Shown here: one piece after another, positions 53,503-62,558 of the stretch | Layout: each line of letters begins with the position of its first letter | Numbering within the stretch: position 1 is the stretch's first letter | Assembly: GCF_030814435.1 (NCBI RefSeq) | Contig: NZ_JAUSUW010000011.1 | Coordinates: 91,139 to 155,138 of the forward strand | DNA: 64,000 bases | Source of the DNA: Peteryoungia aggregata LMG 23059 | GTDB lineage: Bacteria; Pseudomonadota; Alphaproteobacteria; Rhizobiales; Rhizobiaceae | Reading direction: 5' to 3' | Made by a program: the position numbers and the translations under genes | The notes under the pieces: generated by a model | What the model saw: the letters and a program-made list of their open reading frames with translations, nothing else | What the model was told of the DNA's origin: nothing | Database searches by the model: none

Positions 53503-53886
53503 CTAATGAGACGCTTGCGCGGGCTGATAGAGCGCTGCACCGATTTTCTGTGCTGCGGCCGCCAGACGCTTATCTCTTGTCCATAAAGAGGCTCGCCGGT
53601 CGAGCAATATTGACGTCAACAAATGGGCGTCGGTGTAACCGATCCCCATGCTGAATAACGAATGTCGATCAATGATCATCATGACCTCTGCATGCGTCGC
53701 AATCGCTGCCTCGCGCTGAGCGGCCAGGAAAGCGATGACGACTTCCCTTTGTCGTAGACTTCCAAGCGCCAGTTCGCCGATAATGAAAGGGTGGCAGAGC
53801 AGCCGGTCATCAGTGATTGTGTTTCGCAGGTCTGCGTCACCATGGCGAAAATGGTCGATCCAGATCGACGTGTCGACCAGGATCAC
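53503..53886 (-). CDS. vapC: VapC-type PIN domain ribonuclease toxin
   Basis: A 127-residue PIN-domain RNase. ILVDTSIWIDHFR holds the first catalytic Asp, FIIGELALG the Glu, and GIGYTDAHLL the next Asp (TDAH), then LWTRDKRL the last. It should cut tRNA or rRNA when freed. The start is a GTG overlapping the VapB stop in a GTGA junction. It is the second gene of the pair. Confidence 0.92.
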   Translation of the reverse strand: MILVDTSIWIDHFRHGDADLRNTITDDRLLCHPFIIGELALGSLRQREVVIAFLAAQREAAIATHAEVMMIIDRHSLFSMGIGYTDAHLLTSILLDRRASLWTRDKRLAAAAQKIGAALYQPAQASH

Positions 53887-54083
53887 GTTGCTCCGTCGCT
53901 CCTGCGGCGCGGCGAGGCCTCAGCTTCTGGCATGGAGCCTCCGAGTGCGATGAGCCGTTTACCCGATTCAACACGCACAAGGGTCTCGAGCGCCTGTCGA
54001 ACAAGTGCTGCCGTTTCCTTCGTGCCCGTAAGGGAGCGCGCCCGTTCCAACAGGTTATCATCAAGATTTATGGTGGACCGCAT
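53883..54083 (-). CDS. vapB: VapB-type antitoxin
   Basis: A 66-residue ribbon-helix-helix antitoxin: MRSTINLDDNLLERARSLTG then KETAALVRQALETLV (the RHH fold), and a flexible tail ending in SPRRRSDGAT that should bind VapC. It overlaps vapC by four bases and probably autorepresses. A start at 54122 is possible but would add a non-family N-terminus. Confidence 0.9.
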   Translation of the reverse strand: MRSTINLDDNLLERARSLTGTKETAALVRQALETLVRVESGKRLIALGGSMPEAEASPRRRSDGAT

Positions 54084-54469
54084 GTCTATGCTCCCGCAGA
54101 CGAGTGGCCAATTTAGCACCATTTGGTGCGGCTATCCATGACTCGTTTAGGATGGCTGGTATTGAAAGCTTTGCGGCCGTGGGTTCGTATCCCTTAAGGG
54201 CAGAGGCGGATTCGGGCCGAGTGCGGTCGCTGACTTCCCTTACACCGTGGACAAAAAGAAACCGTCGGCCTTTGCTGCAATTCGGATCTCCAGCCTTTCA
54301 TTCCTCCGGCCCGTCCGAAATCGGGTCAACCGAAGCCTGAACTGCCTCGGCTTGGACGCCAGCGCACTGACCTCATCAAGCCAGTCTCCGCCACGCGCCT
54401 GGACGTCCCTTTGGACGCAGATGTCGCTGCGGGCAAAGGCCCGGGCACTATCCGCCTGATCCTGAAGCC
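54084..54469. other. Stretch with a repeat copy and a coding-like fragment
   Basis: A tenth repeat copy lies at 54206-54234 (GCGGATTCGGGCCGAGTGCG and following). On the minus strand 54240-54389 one frame reads WLDEVSALASKPRQFRLRL and then TRFRTGRRNERLEIRIAAK, which looks like real protein, but it has no start codon. It may be a gene remnant left at the array edge. Confidence 0.4.
54206..54234 (+). repeat. Array repeat copy 10
   Basis: GCGGATTCGGGCCGAGTGCG followed by GTCGCTGAC. It is the last copy and marks the right edge of the array region. Confidence 0.45.
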
Positions 54470-56281
54470 TCACGCCGCCCGGCGCATGCCCGACTGCCCG
54501 GATCCGCTCTGTCCGTCGATCTCGAATTTCCCGATCAGCTGGAACAGCGCTTCCGCCTCCTTGGCCAGCGAGCGGCTGGCCGCGGTCGATTCCTCGACCA
54601 TGGCGGCATTCTGCTGGGTGCCCTGGTCCATGATGGCGACCGCCGTGTTGATTTCCTTCAGCCCCGTTGCCTGGTCGCCGGAAGCCTCGACAATGGCGTT
54701 CACATTGACGCTGACGGCCTGAACCTGGGCGACGATCTCTTCCAGCGCCTTGCCGGTCGCCACCACGAGGTCGACGCCGTTCTTCACCTGGTTGCCGGAC
54801 TTGCCGATCAGCGAGCGGATTTCCTTGGCTGCACTTGCCGAACGCTGGGCAAGTTCGCGCACTTCCTGGGCAACGACGGCAAAGCCCTTGCCGGCCTCGC
54901 CGGCACGGGCCGCTTCGACGCCTGCATTCAGGGCGAGCAGATTGGTCTGGAAGGCGATCTCGTCGATCACGCTGATGATCGTGGTGATTTCCTTCGAGGA
55001 GCCTTCGATCTCCTGCATGGCGGAAACCGCCTTTTCGACGATCGTCCCGGAACGTTCTGCCGCCCCGCGTGTCTCCTGCACCTGCCGTCCGGCCTCCCGG
55101 GCGCGGTGGCTGGTTTCGCCGATGGTGGTGGTGATCTGTTCCAGCGCTGCGGCTGTCTCCTCGACGGACGCCGCCTGGCGCTCGGTGCGCTTCGACAGGT
55201 CGTCGGCAGCGGCATGGATCTGGGTCGAGCCCGCCGCGATCACCTGGGCATTCTGGCCGACGCGGCGCATCGCATCCTCGAGCTTTGCCACCGCATCGTT
55301 GAAATTCACCCGGATCGCGTCCAGCCGCTCGGCAAAGGCTTCCGTGATCCGATAGGTCAGCTTGCCATCCGACAATTGGCCGAGCGCATGGCCGATCCTG
55401 TCGACGGCAAAGCGCACTTCGGCGGCATCCTGCGCCTGTTGGCGTTCGCGTTCCATGCGCTCCCGCTCGGAAAGCGTGCGGTTGGCCTCCGCCTCCTTCT
55501 CCAGCCGCACGCGCTCGCGGGCATTGTCGCGGAACACGGCAACGGTCGAGGCCATCACGCCGATCTCGTCGCGGCGGCCCTCGCCATAGATGGCGACGTT
55601 GAGATCGCCATGCGCCAACCTGTCCATGGCCGTGGTGATCGAACTGACCGGGCGAATGACGCCGGTAACCACGGTCCACATTGAAAAGGCCGCAACGCCA
55701 GCCGCCATCACGGACATCGCTACCATCAATGTCGTCAGCATGGCCTTCAGCGCATTGGCGGTCTCGAGGTTTTCCTTGGCCACCCGGATCTGCAGCTCGA
55801 TCAGCCGGGAAATCTCGGTGCCCAGCGGATCGATCGTCGGATAGAGCTTCTTGTCGGCAAAGCTCGCCAGACCCTCCATGTCCTTGGCCAGAAGCAGCGC
55901 CTGCAACTCCTTGACGCCGGCATCGGCGCCCTCCCGGACCTTCAGGAATTCATCGGCAATGCCCTTTTCCTCGGGCGTCAGATAGGTGACGATGTATTCG
56001 CCCCACTTCTGCTCGATCTTGCCCATCGCCGCATCGACGCTCTTTTGCCCCTGCTCGAAGCTGAACGCGCCCGAGCGCACCTTGTGCACGGCATCGACGA
56101 TGTCGACGGCATAGGAGTCGGCGATCACCTTGAGCTGTTCCATCGGAATGACCCGGTCGGCCACGATCGACGTGGTCAGTTTCGATTGCTCTTCCTTCGC
56201 ATAAAAGGCGAAAGCCGAGATGACGAAAATGGCAGCTGTCAAAAGCGAAATGCAGGCCAGCAGTTTCAATCTTATGGTCAT
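54470..56281 (-). CDS. Methyl-accepting chemotaxis protein, four-helix bundle sensor
   Basis: A 603-residue chemoreceptor. Helices at about 8-28 and 188-210 flank a periplasmic domain of about 160 residues that fits the four-helix-bundle (4HB_MCP) type. A HAMP domain follows ([20 protein letters not shown]), then a second one, and the signalling domain with the tip [20 protein letters not shown]. The tip is nearly identical to that of the receptor at 12.5 kb. GAGG precedes ATG 56281. Ligand unknown. Confidence 0.93.
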   Translation of the reverse strand: MTIRLKLLACISLLTAAIFVISAFAFYAKEEQSKLTTSIVADRVIPMEQLKVIADSYAVDIVDAVHKVRSGAFSFEQGQKSVDAAMGKIEQKWGEYIVTYLTPEEKGIADEFLKVREGADAGVKELQALLLAKDMEGLASFADKKLYPTIDPLGTEISRLIELQIRVAKENLETANALKAMLTTLMVAMSVMAAGVAAFSMWTVVTGVIRPVSSITTAMDRLAHGDLNVAIYGEGRRDEIGVMASTVAVFRDNARERVRLEKEAEANRTLSERERMERERQQAQDAAEVRFAVDRIGHALGQLSDGKLTYRITEAFAERLDAIRVNFNDAVAKLEDAMRRVGQNAQVIAAGSTQIHAAADDLSKRTERQAASVEETAAALEQITTTIGETSHRAREAGRQVQETRGAAERSGTIVEKAVSAMQEIEGSSKEITTIISVIDEIAFQTNLLALNAGVEAARAGEAGKGFAVVAQEVRELAQRSASAAKEIRSLIGKSGNQVKNGVDLVVATGKALEEIVAQVQAVSVNVNAIVEASGDQATGLKEINTAVAIMDQGTQQNAAMVEESTAASRSLAKEAEALFQLIGKFEIDGQSGSGQSGMRRAA

Positions 56282-56645
56282 GAGAACCTCGGAAGCGTCT
56301 ACGGTTTCAAGTCACAACGGCGCGGGCAAACACATGACGGGTCTGTCCGGCCAAAGCCGGCTTCAACCCCTGTCACGGGTGGCATGCTCGTCGGTCTACG
56401 CAAAACCAGCTTCTGCCGTCGCATGTGCCGACCCCTGCAGAATCTAGGGGTGATCCGTTTACGCTTTGCTAAAGTTTGCCCTCAAATACGCCTGGCATGT
56501 GAGTATTTGCGCAGATTCAGAACAATTATTTGTTAATGCGACAACCGTCGCGCGCACAAAGCCGTGAGCCGGCGGGAAATGCACGTTTTGCAGAGTCTGC
56601 AAGCGCCGGGAAGGGTTCTGGAGGGTTTCTGGAGGGGTAGGGGCT
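56282..56645. other. Stretch without a supported gene
   Basis: It should hold the chemoreceptor promoter. CCCCT/AGGGG form a short hairpin near 56430-56450. No repeat, RNA gene or coding signal was found otherwise. Confidence 0.45.
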
Positions 56646-57029
56646 TCAGCCCCCCTTGACCAGCGCCCCGATTGTGCCGCCGATCAAGAGCACGATGCCA
56701 ACAAGAAATGTCAGCGCTGCCCCCGGCCCGCGCTTCTTCGCATCGTCGTAATATTCCGCCGCGTAAAGCGCCCGTGCCGCCGTCCAGCCGAGGCCCAGCA
56801 GTCCGGCCAGAACGTCCGAAACATAAAAGCCGAAGATCCACAGCGACGGCAGGAAGAGGACCAGTTGCTCCACCGTATTCTGCTGCACGCGAAAGACCCG
56901 TTCGAAATCGGCGCTTCCGGTGGTCTTCGGTGCCTCGACCCCGAACTTTCGGCGCGCCTGGCCGACCTTGAGGAGAAACCAGCAATAGGTGGTGAGCGCG
57001 GCAAACGTGGCAAGGATCGTGAAACGCAT
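56646..57029 (-). CDS. MAPEG family membrane protein
   Basis: A 127-residue protein with four hydrophobic helices. FERVFRVQQNTVEQLVLFLP is the MAPEG signature (R-x-x-R-x-x-x-N-x-x-E). MAPEG proteins are glutathione-dependent transferases or peroxidases in membranes; bacterial members are mostly uncharacterised. The ATG at 57029 is used; a TTG five codons upstream is possible. Confidence 0.9.
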   Translation of the reverse strand: MRFTILATFAALTTYCWFLLKVGQARRKFGVEAPKTTGSADFERVFRVQQNTVEQLVLFLPSLWIFGFYVSDVLAGLLGLGWTAARALYAAEYYDDAKKRGPGAALTFLVGIVLLIGGTIGALVKGG

Positions 57030-57228
57030 GATTTTTCTCGGCAATCAATTTTGGCGATAACCATTGATTGGTAGGCGGCGTGCCACGATTAGGCAAGCAA
57101 GGAAGGTTACGGTCACTGCATGTTTGTGAAGGCAGCACTGCTTGTTCGACCCGGCGAATTCCGCCATCATCCCGAGCATTGCTTCGGAACCTGAAGCTGC
57201 CGCCCATGAGAAAAGACGAAGAGACACG

Positions 57229-57888
57229 ATGACCACCGAGAATTTCAAGTTTGGCCGCGCCTATGACCTGCACGAGCTGGTCGCTGACGGGATCATCCAT
57301 GGCATCGGTGTCGTCTTTGCTTTGGTCGGGGCCACCGCGCTGATCTTCTACGCCACCGTCTATTCGGATTATGCCGATATCGCCGCCAGCTGGATCTATG
57401 GCCTCGGCCTCATCATCGCGCTCGGCGTCTCCTTCACCTACAACATGTGGCCGCATTCCAAGATCAAGTGGTGGCTGCGCCGATGCGATCACTCGGCGAT
57501 CTTCATCCTGATCGCCTCGACCTACACGCCCTTCCTCATCCAGGGCGCCGACCGCCCGCTGATCCTGGCGCTGCTTCTCGGCATCTGGGCGACGGCCTTC
57601 ACCGGCATCTGGCTGAAATTCCGCTTCCCCGGCCGTTATGACCGGCTCGCCATCCTGCTTTATCTCGGCATGGGCTGGAGCGGCGCGCTCGCCATGGGCC
57701 CGCTCTCGGAAATCATCCCCGGCATCACGCTCACGCTGATCATCATCGGCGGCTGCATCTATTCCGCCGGCGTCGTCTTCCACGTCTGGGAACGCCTGCG
57801 CTTCCAGAACGCCATCTGGCACGCCTTCGTCGTGACCGCCGCGATCGTCCATTATTCGGCGGTATTCACGGCGATCAGCCTAGGCTGA
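57229..57888 (+). CDS. Hemolysin III (PAQR) family membrane protein
   Basis: A 219-residue protein with seven hydrophobic helices. The hemolysin III/PAQR motifs are present: DGIIHGIGVVFAL, the CDHSAIFILIASTYTPF block and the closing HAFVVTAAIVHY with the metal-binding His. PAQR proteins are zinc enzymes related to ceramidases; the bacterial role may be membrane homeostasis. ATG 57229 follows GAAGAG-like sequence. Divergent from the MAPEG gene. Confidence 0.92.
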   Translation: MTTENFKFGRAYDLHELVADGIIHGIGVVFALVGATALIFYATVYSDYADIAASWIYGLGLIIALGVSFTYNMWPHSKIKWWLRRCDHSAIFILIASTYTPFLIQGADRPLILALLLGIWATAFTGIWLKFRFPGRYDRLAILLYLGMGWSGALAMGPLSEIIPGITLTLIIIGGCIYSAGVVFHVWERLRFQNAIWHAFVVTAAIVHYSAVFTAISLG

Positions 57889-58056
57889 GGAAACCCCACT
57901 CCCGGGCGCGAAGGATCGTCATCCTCGGACCCTCTTGCCGAGGATCTGCCGGGGCCGGCCCCGGTCTCGACGCATCCGCGCTCGCCACACCCGTTGCAAC
58001 GGCAGTGGATGCCCGGGATACGGCCCCAACATGCCGACGGTTAAGGGCGGATCGCC

Positions 58057-58542
58057 TCAAATCCCCGTCAGCGCCGCCTGCCGTGCCATCTGCTTTGCCG
58101 TTGCGCCCGCGCCGATCCGGAACCCTGCCAGTGTCACGGGATAGCTCAGCACCAGCGATACACCGGCAAGCACCAGCGCAGCCATGGCAGGCGTCATGCC
58201 CATCTGCGCCGCGAGAAGCTGCAGTTCCGCTTCGGTAATCCCGTTCAGCAGCACGATGCCGACAAGCATCAGCGAGCCTGCCACCACGGCAACAAGGGCA
58301 AGCAGACCCGAAAGCTTCAGGCTTACTCCCCAACTCGGCCGCCCCTTCAGCCGCTGGGCAACGAAGCTGCCGGCGGAAGACCCGGCCGCGATCAGCACGG
58401 CCACATTGGCCGCCGAGGACAGGCTGTCGCCCCAGCCGAAGGCGTCGAGCACCAGCGCCAGCAGGAAGATCGCAAATTGTGCGCCGATCAGCACGAGAAC
58501 GTAGCGGGTCAGCAGTCCGGGAAGCAGAGAGGTCATGGGCAT
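58057..58542 (-). CDS. ABZJ_00895-type membrane protein
   Basis: A 161-residue protein with four hydrophobic segments. LLTRYVLVLIGAQFAIFLLA opens it and GSFVAQRLKGRPSWG sits after helix two, the pattern of the ABZJ_00895 family as I recall it. Function unknown. Two close ATG codons (58542, 58536) are possible starts. Convergent with the hemolysin III gene. Confidence 0.7.
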   Translation of the reverse strand: MPMTSLLPGLLTRYVLVLIGAQFAIFLLALVLDAFGWGDSLSSAANVAVLIAAGSSAGSFVAQRLKGRPSWGVSLKLSGLLALVAVVAGSLMLVGIVLLNGITEAELQLLAAQMGMTPAMAALVLAGVSLVLSYPVTLAGFRIGAGATAKQMARQAALTGI

Positions 58543-58671
58543 CGGTTTCCGAAAGTCTTGGGTCTTGCCTTTGCACCCTTGTTGCCCGATGTGTCGATGC
58601 GGCGAAGTATCGCCCGTCACACCTCAGTCCCACATGGCGGTTTTTCCGCCGTAAAATGTAGAATACCGATC

Positions 58672-59178
58672 ATGACCATGCCCGTCACCCTGCGCGATGC
58701 AACGCAAGCCGACCTGTCCGCTATCCGCGACATCTACAATCACGCCGTCGAACACACGACCGCGATCTGGAACGACGTGCTGATCGACCTCGATAACCGC
58801 CGCGCCTGGCTGGAACTGCGCCGCGCGAAGGGCTTTCCCGTCCTGGTCGCCGAGGTGGACGGCCGCATCGCCGGCTATGCCTCCTATGGTGACTGGCGCG
58901 CCTTCGACGGCTACCGTCATACCGTCGAGCATTCCGTTTATGTCGAGAAGGACCATTATGGCCGGGGCCTCGGCAAGGCCCTGATGGCGGCCCTGATCGA
59001 ACGGGCAAGGGCAGGCAACATCCATGTCATGATCGCCGCCATCGAAGCCGGCAATCAGGGCTCCATCGCGCTCCACCAAAGCCTCGGCTTCCGCCTCGTC
59101 GGCACCCACCACGAAGTCGGCCAGAAATTCGGCCGCTGGCTGGACCTGACGATGATGGAACTGAAGCTCGGGGAGTGA
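58672..59178 (+). CDS. GNAT N-acetyltransferase, phosphinothricin-acetyltransferase-like
   Basis: A 168-residue GNAT enzyme. It opens LRDATQADLSAIRDIYNHAV, has VAEVDGRIAGYASYGDWRAF, and binds acetyl-CoA through EKDHYGRGLGKALM (the Q/RxxGxG/A loop). This is the PAT/MnaT branch, whose known members acetylate phosphinothricin or methionine sulfone/sulfoximine. It is probably a housekeeping detoxification gene. A 51-base repeat follows its stop. Confidence 0.9.
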   Translation: MTMPVTLRDATQADLSAIRDIYNHAVEHTTAIWNDVLIDLDNRRAWLELRRAKGFPVLVAEVDGRIAGYASYGDWRAFDGYRHTVEHSVYVEKDHYGRGLGKALMAALIERARAGNIHVMIAAIEAGNQGSIALHQSLGFRLVGTHHEVGQKFGRWLDLTMMELKLGE

Positions 59179-59182
59179 AGTT

Positions 59183-59233
59183 CCACCTCCCCCTTGAGGG
59201 GGGAGGTCGCCGCAAAGCGGCGGGTGGGGGTGA
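59183..59233 (+). repeat. 51-base REP-like repeat, copy A
   Basis: It begins CCACCTCCCCCTTGAGGGGG and contains two hairpins (CCTCCCC/GGGGAGG and CCGC/GCGG). It is identical over all 51 bases to the copy at 63711. It starts five bases after the acetyltransferase stop. Confidence 0.85.
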
Positions 59234-59351
59234 CCAGCGACCCGGGGCATCCCTACGATTGGACATCTGCAGGACATGACCGGCGCCGCCACGCAGTTGA
59301 CGGCAAAGGTGCGAATCAGCCCAATGGCTGCTGGATCATTGGAGTGCTTGC

Positions 59352-60392
59352 GTGTCCCAGGAACGGTTTCACATTGCTGAATGGTATGGGCACCCCTTCC
59401 TGGCCCTGACCGATGCCGAGCGTCTGGCCCTGGCGGACCATGAGGTCGGTGGTGCGGCCATGAGCAAGGCGGATCTGGATCGTCTGGCGGATCTTGAGCG
59501 CCAGACGCAGCTTGGGAATTTGCGTGCGCGGGAAGAAAAGCGGCTGGAAGAGCTGCGCCGCAAACTGGAAAAACAGCAGGCCGAGGAGCGCCCCTGTCCC
59601 TTCAAGATCAACAGCGCCCACCCGACCTGCACCAAGCCGGGCGGTGTCTGCTCCATCCGCATCTACGGCGAGGATGAGGGGCGGATCGCGCCGGTCGAGG
59701 GGGATCGCGGTCGAATCCGCGCCCTGTGTCCCGCGCGCTTTCACCAGGGCGGTCTCGTCTTCGATGCGATCGGCGAGAGCCTGCTCGACGATCCCCGGGC
59801 AAACCGTGTCGGTGAAGTCGGTTTCCTGAAGTCGACGGGCAATCTCGACAGTTCAGCGGGTGAAGACGTCGGTCGGATCGACATGATCCTCGTCAAGGGT
59901 AATGGCGGAGTGTCCGATGCCATCGACTGGGTGGCGGTCGAGATACAGGCGGTCTATTTCTCCGGCGAGAAAATGTCCCTGGAGTTCGATCACATCAAGG
60001 ACACCGGCGGCGCCCTGTCGATGGCACGAGTCAAGCGGCGCCCCGATTACCGCAGCAGCGGCGTCAAGCGCCTGATGCCGCAACTGCTGACAAAGGTGCC
60101 GACGCTCAGGCGCTGGGGGCGCAAGATGGCCGTAGTGGTTGATGCGCCCTTCTTTCAATCCATGGGCACGATGGAAACGGTTAGCGATGTCTCCAACGCT
60201 GATATCGTCTGGTTTCTTGTCGATTTTGTTGAAAATCCAAATGGCGGCCCATTTCGACTGACGGTGGTCAGCGAGGTCTGTACGACGCTCGACGCGGCCA
60301 CGTTGGGCCTCACCGGCGGCTTGCCGGTGACAAAGGCAGAGTTTGAACAGCGAATAAGATCGAAGACGAAACAGGACCACATTGTTCGTTGA
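59352..60392 (+). CDS. NotI-type type II restriction endonuclease
   Basis: A 346-residue endonuclease of the NotI family (RE_NotI). The cysteine set of the NotI iron-binding fold is present: CPF (Cys82), CTKPGGVC (Cys93, Cys100) and Cys126. A PD-(D/E)XK site of the NotI form follows, with Asp177 in RIDMILV and the E-x-Q pair (Glu197, Gln199) in VAVEIQAVY. A basic coiled-coil-like helix precedes the metal site. It should cut a GC-rich site protected by the methyltransferase encoded next. Start is GTG 59352 behind GGAG. A 27-base gap links it to that gene. Confidence 0.87.
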   Translation: MSQERFHIAEWYGHPFLALTDAERLALADHEVGGAAMSKADLDRLADLERQTQLGNLRAREEKRLEELRRKLEKQQAEERPCPFKINSAHPTCTKPGGVCSIRIYGEDEGRIAPVEGDRGRIRALCPARFHQGGLVFDAIGESLLDDPRANRVGEVGFLKSTGNLDSSAGEDVGRIDMILVKGNGGVSDAIDWVAVEIQAVYFSGEKMSLEFDHIKDTGGALSMARVKRRPDYRSSGVKRLMPQLLTKVPTLRRWGRKMAVVVDAPFFQSMGTMETVSDVSNADIVWFLVDFVENPNGGPFRLTVVSEVCTTLDAATLGLTGGLPVTKAEFEQRIRSKTKQDHIVR

Positions 60393-60419
60393 ATATTTTG
60401 TTGCTATAACGAGTACAAA

Positions 60420-61568
60420 ATGAGAACAACCGAGGCGGTAGCGACCATGAGCCCGACGGCAATCGACCTATTCTGCGGTGCAGGCGGATTGTCTGCTGGC
60501 CTGGAAATGGCCGGATTCAAGGTGCTGGCCGGCAATGATATCTTTGCTGCAGCCGGCGAGACCTTTGCCCGCACCCATCCGGACGCGAAGTTCATCCCCG
60601 GCCCGATCGAGGCGCTGACCGTCGAAGACCTGATGAAGCAGACGGGGCTTCGCCGGGGCGAACTCACCGTACTTGCCGGCGGCCCGCCCTGCCAGGCCTA
60701 TTCGGTCTACAATCACCAGCGCGGTATGCATGATGCTCGGGCCACTCTGTTCAAGGAGTATCTGCGCATCGTCGACGGTCTGCGACCCGAATGGATCGTG
60801 ATGGAGAATGTCACAGGTATTTATTCGATCGGTGGCGGTGAGGCTGTCCGCGCGATCAAGGCAGAGCTTGGCGCTCTGGGATATGCGGTGGAGGAGCAGG
60901 TCCTCAGATCCGAGGATTATGGCGTGCCCCAGGAGCGTCGTCGTGTCGTCTTCATCGGCAACAGGCTGGGCGTACCGATCTCCCATCCGTTGCCGACGCA
61001 TGGCCCGGATCGCGCCGAGCCCTTCACCACGATCAAGGATGCGATCGGAGACCTGCCACCCTTGGAAAATGGTGAGGACAAGGGCCGGGTGCGTTACCGG
61101 GATGTGGCTCCGAGCCATTTCCAGCAACTGATGCGCGGCGATCAGACGGTCGTGGACGGCCATGCCGCACCGACGTTGGGCAAGGTCAACATGCAGCGCC
61201 TGCCCTACATTCCGCCGGGCGGAAGCTGGCGCGACATTCCCCATGATCTCCTGCCGGAGGGCATGAAGCGGGCGAAACGCTCGGACCACACGAAACGTTA
61301 TGGGCGGATGACCTGGGACGGGCTCTCCTGCACGGTGCTGACCAAATGCGACATTCATTGGGGTGCCTATATCCACCCCGAACAGGATAGGGCGATCACA
61401 GTCCGAGAAGCGGCGCGCCTGCAAGCCTTCCCGGACTGGTTCGAATTTGCCGGCTCCCGAACCGAGCAATATGTGCAGGTCGGCAATGCCGTGCCACCGC
61501 TGCTCGGCAAGGCGATCGGCGATCATCTCATCCGTCTGATCAAGGCGATGGACCGCGCTGCCGCCTGA
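60420..61568 (+). CDS. C5-cytosine DNA methyltransferase of the restriction pair
   Basis: A 382-residue Dcm-type enzyme. Motif I is DLFCGAGG, motif IV GGPPCQAYS with catalytic Cys91, motif VI MENV, motif VIII QERRRVVFIGNR, and motif X near the end QVGNAVPPLLG. The target-recognition domain lies between about residues 230 and 330. It should methylate the recognition sequence of the adjacent NotI-type endonuclease. An ATG at 60450 is an alternative start. The pair sits between a REP-like repeat and an unrelated gene, which suggests acquisition as a unit. Confidence 0.93.
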   Translation: MRTTEAVATMSPTAIDLFCGAGGLSAGLEMAGFKVLAGNDIFAAAGETFARTHPDAKFIPGPIEALTVEDLMKQTGLRRGELTVLAGGPPCQAYSVYNHQRGMHDARATLFKEYLRIVDGLRPEWIVMENVTGIYSIGGGEAVRAIKAELGALGYAVEEQVLRSEDYGVPQERRRVVFIGNRLGVPISHPLPTHGPDRAEPFTTIKDAIGDLPPLENGEDKGRVRYRDVAPSHFQQLMRGDQTVVDGHAAPTLGKVNMQRLPYIPPGGSWRDIPHDLLPEGMKRAKRSDHTKRYGRMTWDGLSCTVLTKCDIHWGAYIHPEQDRAITVREAARLQAFPDWFEFAGSRTEQYVQVGNAVPPLLGKAIGDHLIRLIKAMDRAAA

Positions 61569-61631
61569 CAGAGCTCCTCTTTTCGCTGCTGTGAGAGGCG
61601 GGGCAGGCCAGCCCCGCACTCCCATGCACCG

Positions 61632-62378
61632 TCACCGGATGGTGGCATGTACCATCTCGCCCCGGATGGTGATGGCCGGTTGCGCGCCCGGCGTATTGGC
61701 AAGTGCGCTGTCGACATAGGACGCGACGGCATCGACGCCATAGGAAATGGTGGTCGGGACGAGGAAGCGGATGGAGGCATCCAGCATCGTTCCGGAAACG
61801 AGCACCGCCTCGTTGCGCATCACCCGGTCGAAGGTCAGCCGGGCCCTGAGCGCCGCCCCGTCCACCGCCACGCGTGTGGCATGGCCGGCGAGTGAAAAGT
61901 CCCCGGCATCGCTGGAAACGTCGATGCTGGAAAAATCGCCATCAAGACGCATGCGGGCGGCATTCTGGTTGATCGACACCGCCACATCCGGCGCCAGCGT
62001 CGCATTCAGGGTCAGCGTGCAGTCGTCGAGGTCGTTCCAGCCGAAGAAACCGCCCCGGTCGCCCATGTCCACTGTCAGCGTCGTGCCATCGCGGCCCATC
62101 CGGCCCTGCCGGGCACAGCCGGGGGAGAACCAGGCCGAGCGCCACAGCGCGCCCCAGCCCCGCCGCGTTCCGGTCAGCACCGCCTCCCGGGCGCCGTCGC
62201 CGCGCGTCGAAATGACGATGTCGCTCGCCGCGCCCGTCACCTCCAGCCGCGTGACGCCTGTCAGGTCGAGGGGCCCGGAGATCGCCTCGTCGGCCCGGAT
62301 CATCTGCACGCTGCCGTCGAGAATGGCGAGACCGACAAGGCCGCCGAGGATGGAAAGCACGATGGTTCTCTTGCGCAT
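61632..62378 (-). CDS. Exported protein, DUF4097-like beta-rich domain
   Basis: A 248-residue protein with an N-terminal hydrophobic segment (RKRTIVLSILGGLVGLAIL), signal or anchor. The rest is short beta strands of the type LEVTGAASDIVISTRGD and DVSSDAGDFSLAG, similar to DUF4097/DUF2807 adhesin-like domains. AAGGAGCC precedes the ATG at 62378. It is divergent from the AraC-type gene, which may regulate it. Confidence 0.7.
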   Translation of the reverse strand: MRKRTIVLSILGGLVGLAILDGSVQMIRADEAISGPLDLTGVTRLEVTGAASDIVISTRGDGAREAVLTGTRRGWGALWRSAWFSPGCARQGRMGRDGTTLTVDMGDRGGFFGWNDLDDCTLTLNATLAPDVAVSINQNAARMRLDGDFSSIDVSSDAGDFSLAGHATRVAVDGAALRARLTFDRVMRNEAVLVSGTMLDASIRFLVPTTISYGVDAVASYVDSALANTPGAQPAITIRGEMVHATIR

Positions 62379-62558
62379 GATAAGGCTCCTTTGCTGTGGC
62401 CCGGCGGTGTCCGCCGTCGGGGTCCCCGGGCCGTTTCGATGCCTCATCTGCGCCAAGCCGCGCTGGAGCTTCGACCTCGATCGCGTTTCAGGTCGACCTG
62501 GATCGCGCTTGCGGTCATGATCGCGCCATCCTGATGCCGAAAGTCCGAAAACCGCCCC

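Noticed and set aside
49686..54234. Integron with attC sites
   Set aside because: The repeats lack the GTTRRRY core and paired L/R boxes of attC, genes lie on both strands, and no integrase gene is in the window. Cassette-like spacing is noted, but not an integron.
50188..54234. CRISPR array
   Set aside because: Repeats are degenerate, 200-900 bases apart, separated by genes, and no cas genes are present.
54240..55679. 479-codon frame on the minus strand overlapping the second chemoreceptor
   Set aside because: Over the chemoreceptor it is a frame-shifted shadow (Arg/Gly-rich). Only its last 50 codons look protein-like and are reported separately.
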